A DNA stretch of 29,690 bases from a virus: positions 1-29,690 of IMG/VR virus record IMGVR_UViG_3300044644_002207; one strand, 5' to 3'. A program made the translations under genes and the position numbers. Numbering within the stretch: position 1 is the first letter of the stretch; each line of letters begins with the position of its first letter. Below are positions 25,963-29,690 of this stretch, piece by piece. A model generated the notes under the pieces. It was not told the origin of the DNA and did not search any database. It was given only the letters and a program-made list of their open reading frames with translations.

Positions 25963-26154
25963 ATGTCTCGCTATAGAATTAATCAGAAATTAAGAATTCG
26001 TGTAAATAGAATGAACAGAGTTCTTGGTCAAAACATAAAAGCTACTCCTTCGTCGAGAAGTCTTCCTGATTTATCAAAATACGATACAATGCTCATTAAA
26101 ATTTGGGATGATTCTAAGACATGGCAAGATACTATGTATTGGATAGAAACTTAA
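25963..26154 (+). CDS. 63-aa basic protein, unknown function
   Basis: Start at the ATG of MSRYRINQKLRIRVNRMNRV; an upstream TTG would add four residues and is less likely. The N-terminal 20 residues hold six Arg and one Lys, suggesting contact with nucleic acid or an acidic protein. The C-terminal half is aromatic and acidic (KIWDDSKTWQDTMYWIET). No family is recognised. It opens the plus-strand run that leads to the fibre-like and adhesin genes, 37 bases before the next ATG, and is preceded by a weak late motif. Confidence 0.65.
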   Translation: MSRYRINQKLRIRVNRMNRVLGQNIKATPSSRSLPDLSKYDTMLIKIWDDSKTWQDTMYWIET

Positions 26155-26178
26155 ATTTGAAAACAATATCACTTTATA

Positions 26179-26186
26179 ATAAATAA
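26179..26186 (+). promoter_or_regulatory. T4-type late promoter motif
   Basis: ATAAATAA (context TTTATAATAAATAACGG) with five bases before the ATG at 26192. Confidence 0.55.
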
Positions 26187-26191
26187 CGGTT

Positions 26192-26743
26192 ATGTCACAA
26201 CAGACTTTAAATAACGCTGAGTCTCTTTACAATATTAGGACTAAAATTAATGCTAATTTTGCGGAACTATACACTTTTATGCAATCCGTGTCTGGATTAA
26301 TTCCGACAGCAAGGCCTACATCCACTCCGACTCCGACTCCCACTTCTACTTCTTCTGCTCCAACTCCGACTCCGACTCCGACTCCCACTTCTACTTCTTC
26401 TGCTCCAACTCCGACTCCCACCTCCACCTCAACTCCTACTCCGACCCCTACTGGACAAGAAATTGTTATTCCCTTTACTGATTATTTGGAAGGACCTGAA
26501 AGCAGTTTAGAAGATTTGGAGATGGCCTCAACAGAAATAGATCTATTTTTCTTTGACGTCGAAGACGTAACAATTGTTGGCTCTCCAGCTATTATGGATA
26601 TTTACGTCAATTCCATACAACGAGCAAGAATTACATTTGATGGAGGCAGAATAGGTAAACCATTTGGTTATATTACATCCACGTACACAGGAACAGATTT
26701 GCAATTCGAAGGAAATTTTGTAGCAGGGGAAGTTAATTTCTAA
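26192..26743 (+). CDS. Short fibre-like virion protein with Pro/Thr linker
   Basis: 183 aa in three parts. Residues 1-40 (SLYNIRTKINANFAELYTFM) match the kind of N-terminal segment that many phage fibres use to attach, with the K-I-N-A-N-F-A-E-L core, and echo the INNNFSKV opening of the 854-aa fibre. Residues 42-86 are a Thr/Pro/Ser linker of (TP)n type with two TSTSSAP blocks. Residues 87-183 are a compact beta-rich, acidic domain (DLFFFDVEDVTIVG; RARITFDGGRIG) of unknown type. It is probably a short virion appendage with a terminal binding domain. A late motif is five bases upstream. The linker resembles those of the 1868-aa protein and the next gene. Confidence 0.7.
   Translation: MSQQTLNNAESLYNIRTKINANFAELYTFMQSVSGLIPTARPTSTPTPTPTSTSSAPTPTPTPTPTSTSSAPTPTPTSTSTPTPTPTGQEIVIPFTDYLEGPESSLEDLEMASTEIDLFFFDVEDVTIVGSPAIMDIYVNSIQRARITFDGGRIGKPFGYITSTYTGTDLQFEGNFVAGEVNF
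26315..26449 (+). repeat. Pro/Thr linker with a 39-bp direct repeat
   Basis: The tract is built from ACTCCG/ACTCCC hexamers interrupted by TCT-rich blocks. Positions 26324-26362 recur exactly at 26369-26407 (39 bases, 45-base period), so the array can expand or contract in frame. It encodes the linker of the 183-aa protein. Confidence 0.9.
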
Positions 26744-26802
26744 CCAACACACATAAAATCAGAGCTACTCAGCCTCAGTAAAAAAAATTAAAACTAAAAT
26801 TG

Positions 26803-26810
26803 ATAAATAA
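26803..26810 (+). promoter_or_regulatory. T4-type late promoter motif for the large adhesin
   Basis: ATAAATAA in TTGATAAATAATAATAC, 11 bases before the ATG at 26822. Confidence 0.6.
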
Positions 26811-26821
26811 TAATACAACTT

Positions 26822-29690
26822 ATGAGACAAATCAACTTAATTGGCGATCCAAAAACTGGTAAACTCAACTTTTTTAATAACGAAAATACTACTTCAATTG
26901 ATATTAAGCAGTACAATCAGCACTTAATTGAAGTTCAAGCTATTAACGCTTCTGGTACAGGCATTACAGCATACAGACCAGGACCAATCAATACCTTTTC
27001 TACTTTTAAGCCAAATGAAAATTATATTGCTATCGCTAAGGGAGGCTTTTCAATTACGCTTCCGACTGCTCCAGCTGTCTCGAGAGCTGCTTCTACGGCT
27101 AATTTCGCAGTTAAAGGTAACGCCACTGCTCAAAGAGGCAAACCAACTATTTTTGTTTATCCATATGCCAGACCTCAGTTGATTAGCAAATACAACGCCC
27201 AAATTAGCTTGGTTTATTCTCCAAACTCAACCAACACTTTCTTGCGTTCATATCGTCCGTTTTCTACAAGTAACGGCTTCGAAGCTTTTGAACAAGGTAA
27301 AGGCTACATTGTTTTTGCTAGAGAAGATTTTGTAATTGAAAATCCAGATGTAGTTCAACCAATCCCTACTCCTTCAAGAACTCCAGTACCTACTTCAACT
27401 CAGGTTCCAACTCCGACTCCGTGGCCTTCCCCAACTCCGTATCCTGGATGCACCGTTAAACCTCCACTCCCACCACCACCAACCCCAGTCCCTGGTCCAA
27501 CGAACACTCCAGTTCCAACAAATACTCCACGTCCAAGTCCGACACCGTTACCATCAAGTACTCCAGCTCCAACCTCAACCCCAATTTCCCGTATTACGTT
27601 GACCGGACCAACACAAGCTAGAGAAGGAGATGTAATAACATTCGTAATTTCTAACAGCTACCCGAGAACAAGTAGCGTTGCTTGGACAATTGGCGGTCCT
27701 GGAATTAACGTTTCAGATCTTTCTGAAGTGAACGGAGTCACTCCAACTTCTCTAGGAGGTACAGCTCTATATGATGGAAGCGGAGTTGCCACAGTAACAC
27801 TTAAATTTGCTAAAGACGGCTTAACAGCTGGTGCAGGTTTTGAAACATTTACATTTACAGTTGATGGTGGCACAGAAGCAGGCGTTTCTCGAACATGTGC
27901 AGTTTATGATTACATACCACCAGCGCCACTCGTGGATAATGCACAGTTTGTTAGTATGGTTAGTGTTCCAGATTTCGTAAGAGCATATGGACCTGAAACA
28001 TTAACAAACGAAGAAGCTCAAGCTTATTTAGATCGCTATGTTGACTTGCGAAACGCCTTTGGGGCAACTAATATTGCTGCAGCCAAAACCCATTGGGTTA
28101 ATCACGGCCGTAGAGAATACCGAGATGGTTCCATTGCTGGTCGAACATATCCTGTAAGAGTTCGGATGAAAAATACCGGTACGACTACATGGACAAGTGG
28201 TGGAGCAAATCCTTATCGTTTAGGTTCTCAAAATCCACAAGACAATGGGAATTGGGGCACAGGTCGTGTAGAATTACCTAACTCTGTGGCTCCAGGACAA
28301 GAAGTTGAGTTTGTGTTCACTGCTAATGCAACCAACATCTATCCCGGAACTGCCAACTTTAGTTGGAGAATGGTGAGAGAGCTCATCACTTGGTTTGGTG
28401 AAACAGCTACTGACGTAGTAAACGTAGGACAGGCAGCTCCTCTTCCTACTCCAACAGCAACCGCACCGGCAGCTACTCCACTCCCAACTCCAAGTCCAAC
28501 TCCGAGACCGATCACACCTACTCCAACACCAACAATAGTGCCAACAAGCACTCCTACTCCTACTCCGCTTCCTCCAACACGGATGCCGGAGCCAACTCCG
28601 GTTCCTCCAACTACATATGACATAGAAATGCCAGCACAGGCAAATGAAGGGGACGTGGTTACGATTAATTTCGTCCGCAGAGGACCAAACGTTGGATCTA
28701 CTACTACCCGTCCTTGGGCTCTGTATGGCACAGGTATTGTTCTTGCTGACTTTACTAGAATAAATGGAGCAACTCCAACTGCCTTAAACGGATTTGTTGT
28801 TTTAACAAATCAAGGCACTACTAACGGAGTAACTTTATATAGAGGTTCAATTACGGTTGAATTTAAAAAGGACAAATTAAAAGCAATTGGTGGTTTTGAA
28901 ACGCTTAATGTTCAAATTACTAATGAGGCTACAAACTTCCAATACGTTGAGTCTTTAAGAATCATGGACAAAGTGGTGGGGGTAAATTACGAAATTGCAG
29001 GTCGCAATGATACCATCGAAAAAGTGACGTTGACTCAAACTATTACAAAGAGAAATGCTAGCACTAGAGCTGCTTTCCTTGATATTCCTTGGGACATTAG
29101 TGGAGCTAGAGTCAATTTAAATGACTTTGCACAAATTAATGATGTCAAGCCAACAGCACTCAGTGGTTTGTTTAGATTGTACCCTACATCGACGACAAGC
29201 CTTAACGAAAACGGTGGGTACAATTACTCAGCAAATTTCACAATAAACTTCACAGCAAACAAAGACAAAACACCTGGCGGAAAAGAAACTATCTCGCTCA
29301 GATTCAGTCCTTCTGATGCTCCTGCATTTAATAAGTCGATTGACATCTTTGACAATCCTCCTGCAGTTTATTATGAAATTTTAGGACCAGGCGAAGGAAA
29401 TGAAGGAGAAACAATTAACTTTACTATTAACCGTAAAGGCGGAGGTCAAATATCTTCAACTAGAACAGCTACCTGGTCCGTTAACGGCACCGGTATCACT
29501 TTAAGTGACTTTGCTAGAATTAACGGAACATCTCCAGCTAGATTAAATGGAACATTAGAACTCAAACAAACTGGTGTATTCAACAACGTTGGAGGCAAAG
29601 AATACCAAGACCTTTGGCAATTCCAGTTTGCTAAAAACAAAGACAATAAAGTTAGAGGCGGCTTTGAATCATTTACTTTCAAAGTTGATG
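26822..29690 (+). CDS. Large multi-domain adhesin (3' partial)
   Basis: Open from the ATG at 26822 to the right edge (956 codons, no stop). Residues 1-179 ([20 protein letters not shown]...) are probably the virion-attachment part. Residues 180-255 are a Pro/Thr linker. About 256-365 is a Calx-beta-like domain ([12 protein letters not shown]...[11 protein letters not shown]). About 375-440 holds [13 protein letters not shown] followed by [16 protein letters not shown], a Y-L-x-R-Y-x-D-...H-W-x-x-x-G-R-x-E module. About 441-540 matches NBR1-type Ig domains ([48 protein letters not shown]). A second linker (540-598) leads to at least three more Calx-beta-like repeats, each with NEGDxVxINF/NEGExINF, GxxLxDFxxINGxxPxxLxG and GGFE(T/S). 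It is a host- or surface-binding virion protein by inference. Confidence 0.8.
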   Translation, partial: MRQINLIGDPKTGKLNFFNNENTTSIDIKQYNQHLIEVQAINASGTGITAYRPGPINTFSTFKPNENYIAIAKGGFSITLPTAPAVSRAASTANFAVKGNATAQRGKPTIFVYPYARPQLISKYNAQISLVYSPNSTNTFLRSYRPFSTSNGFEAFEQGKGYIVFAREDFVIENPDVVQPIPTPSRTPVPTSTQVPTPTPWPSPTPYPGCTVKPPLPPPPTPVPGPTNTPVPTNTPRPSPTPLPSSTPAPTSTPISRITLTGPTQAREGDVITFVISNSYPRTSSVAWTIGGPGINVSDLSEVNGVTPTSLGGTALYDGSGVATVTLKFAKDGLTAGAGFETFTFTVDGGTEAGVSRTCAVYDYIPPAPLVDNAQFVSMVSVPDFVRAYGPETLTNEEAQAYLDRYVDLRNAFGATNIAAAKTHWVNHGRREYRDGSIAGRTYPVRVRMKNTGTTTWTSGGANPYRLGSQNPQDNGNWGTGRVELPNSVAPGQEVEFVFTANATNIYPGTANFSWRMVRELITWFGETATDVVNVGQAAPLPTPTATAPAATPLPTPSPTPRPITPTPTPTIVPTSTPTPTPLPPTRMPEPTPVPPTTYDIEMPAQANEGDVVTINFVRRGPNVGSTTTRPWALYGTGIVLADFTRINGATPTALNGFVVLTNQGTTNGVTLYRGSITVEFKKDKLKAIGGFETLNVQITNEATNFQYVESLRIMDKVVGVNYEIAGRNDTIEKVTLTQTITKRNASTRAAFLDIPWDISGARVNLNDFAQINDVKPTALSGLFRLYPTSTTSLNENGGYNYSANFTINFTANKDKTPGGKETISLRFSPSDAPAFNKSIDIFDNPPAVYYEILGPGEGNEGETINFTINRKGGGQISSTRTATWSVNGTGITLSDFARINGTSPARLNGTLELKQTGVFNNVGGKEYQDLWQFQFAKNKDNKVRGGFESFTFKVD
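27359..27589 (+). repeat. Pro/Thr-rich linker 1 of the large adhesin
   Basis: Low-complexity tract of ACTCC(A/G)-type codon pairs encoding Thr/Pro/Ser, with a polyproline stretch (PPLPPPPTP) and one Cys in the middle. It separates the N-terminal attachment part from the first Calx-beta-like domain. Confidence 0.8.
28439..28614 (+). repeat. Pro/Thr-rich linker 2 of the large adhesin
   Basis: Low-complexity (TP)n tract (about residues 540-598) between the NBR1-type Ig domain and the Calx-beta-like repeats. Third-position bases vary, so this tract is older or less homogenised than the one at 26315-26449. Confidence 0.8.

Noticed and set aside
26227-26427. Minus-strand open frame of Val/Gly/Glu repeats opposite the 183-aa gene (and similar at 9278-9538 and 28339-28731)
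   Set aside because: These are mirror translations of Pro/Thr linkers; low complexity, no start context, overlapping real genes.
26744-26802. A terminator between the 183-aa gene and the adhesin gene
   Set aside because: Only a 4-bp inverted pair (TACT/AGTA) lies before an A run, too weak to call.
1-29690. tRNA genes, insertion sequences, integrase or attachment sites
   Set aside because: No cloverleaf, transposase motif or flanking inverted repeats were noticed; the gaps between genes are too short for most of these.

Overview
This window looks like part of a large, AT-rich, T4-like contractile-tailed phage (myovirus), probably from an aquatic environment. The reasons are: a T4 gp6-type baseplate wedge protein at the left edge; T4-type late promoter motifs (ATAAATAA-like) in front of most virion genes; very large modular tail/adhesin proteins; a tail fibre with its chaperone; a phage-type Hsp20; and class I ribonucleotide reductase genes. 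The host cannot be named from the sequence: no photosynthesis or other host-diagnostic gene is present. There are no tRNA genes, CRISPR arrays, insertion sequences or integrases.

Layout. (1) 1-10169, plus strand: the end of gp6, then a 1060-aa PKD plus beta-propeller protein, then an 1868-aa structural protein with PKD and Pro/Thr-rich linkers. (2) 10173-21038, minus strand: six tightly packed genes read from 21038 down to 10173 (444, 300, 831, 1066, 854 and 107 aa). They encode PKD, possible beta-trefoil, LamG/beta-propeller and NHL-propeller proteins, a repeat-rich tail fibre and a fibre-assembly chaperone. The block converges on region 1 with only 3 bases between stop codons. (3) 21092-22133, minus: Hsp20, a 41-aa basic micro-protein and a 71-aa small protein, with two clear intrinsic terminators. 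(4) 22223-22498, plus: a 91-aa possible virion protein. (5) 22499-25906, minus: a 172-aa protein, a 56-aa hydrophobic protein, nrdB and a short nrdA. (6) 25963-29690, plus: a 63-aa basic protein, a 183-aa fibre-like protein with a Pro/Thr linker, and the first 956 residues of a very large adhesin that runs off the right edge.

How it fits together. Most of the DNA encodes the distal tail: baseplate, fibres and surface-binding modules. These are assembled from recurring beta-rich domains (PKD, NHL propeller, LamG, Calx-beta-like, NBR1-type Ig), joined in several proteins by Pro/Thr linkers. Hsp20 and the fibre chaperone may help fold them. The nrd genes supply deoxynucleotides for phage replication. 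The most notable features are a LamG domain split by an inserted propeller, the multi-domain adhesin at the right edge, and late-promoter motifs that sit almost on the start codons. No stretch longer than 300 bases lacks a gene. Domain calls are from reading the sequence and were not checked by any search.
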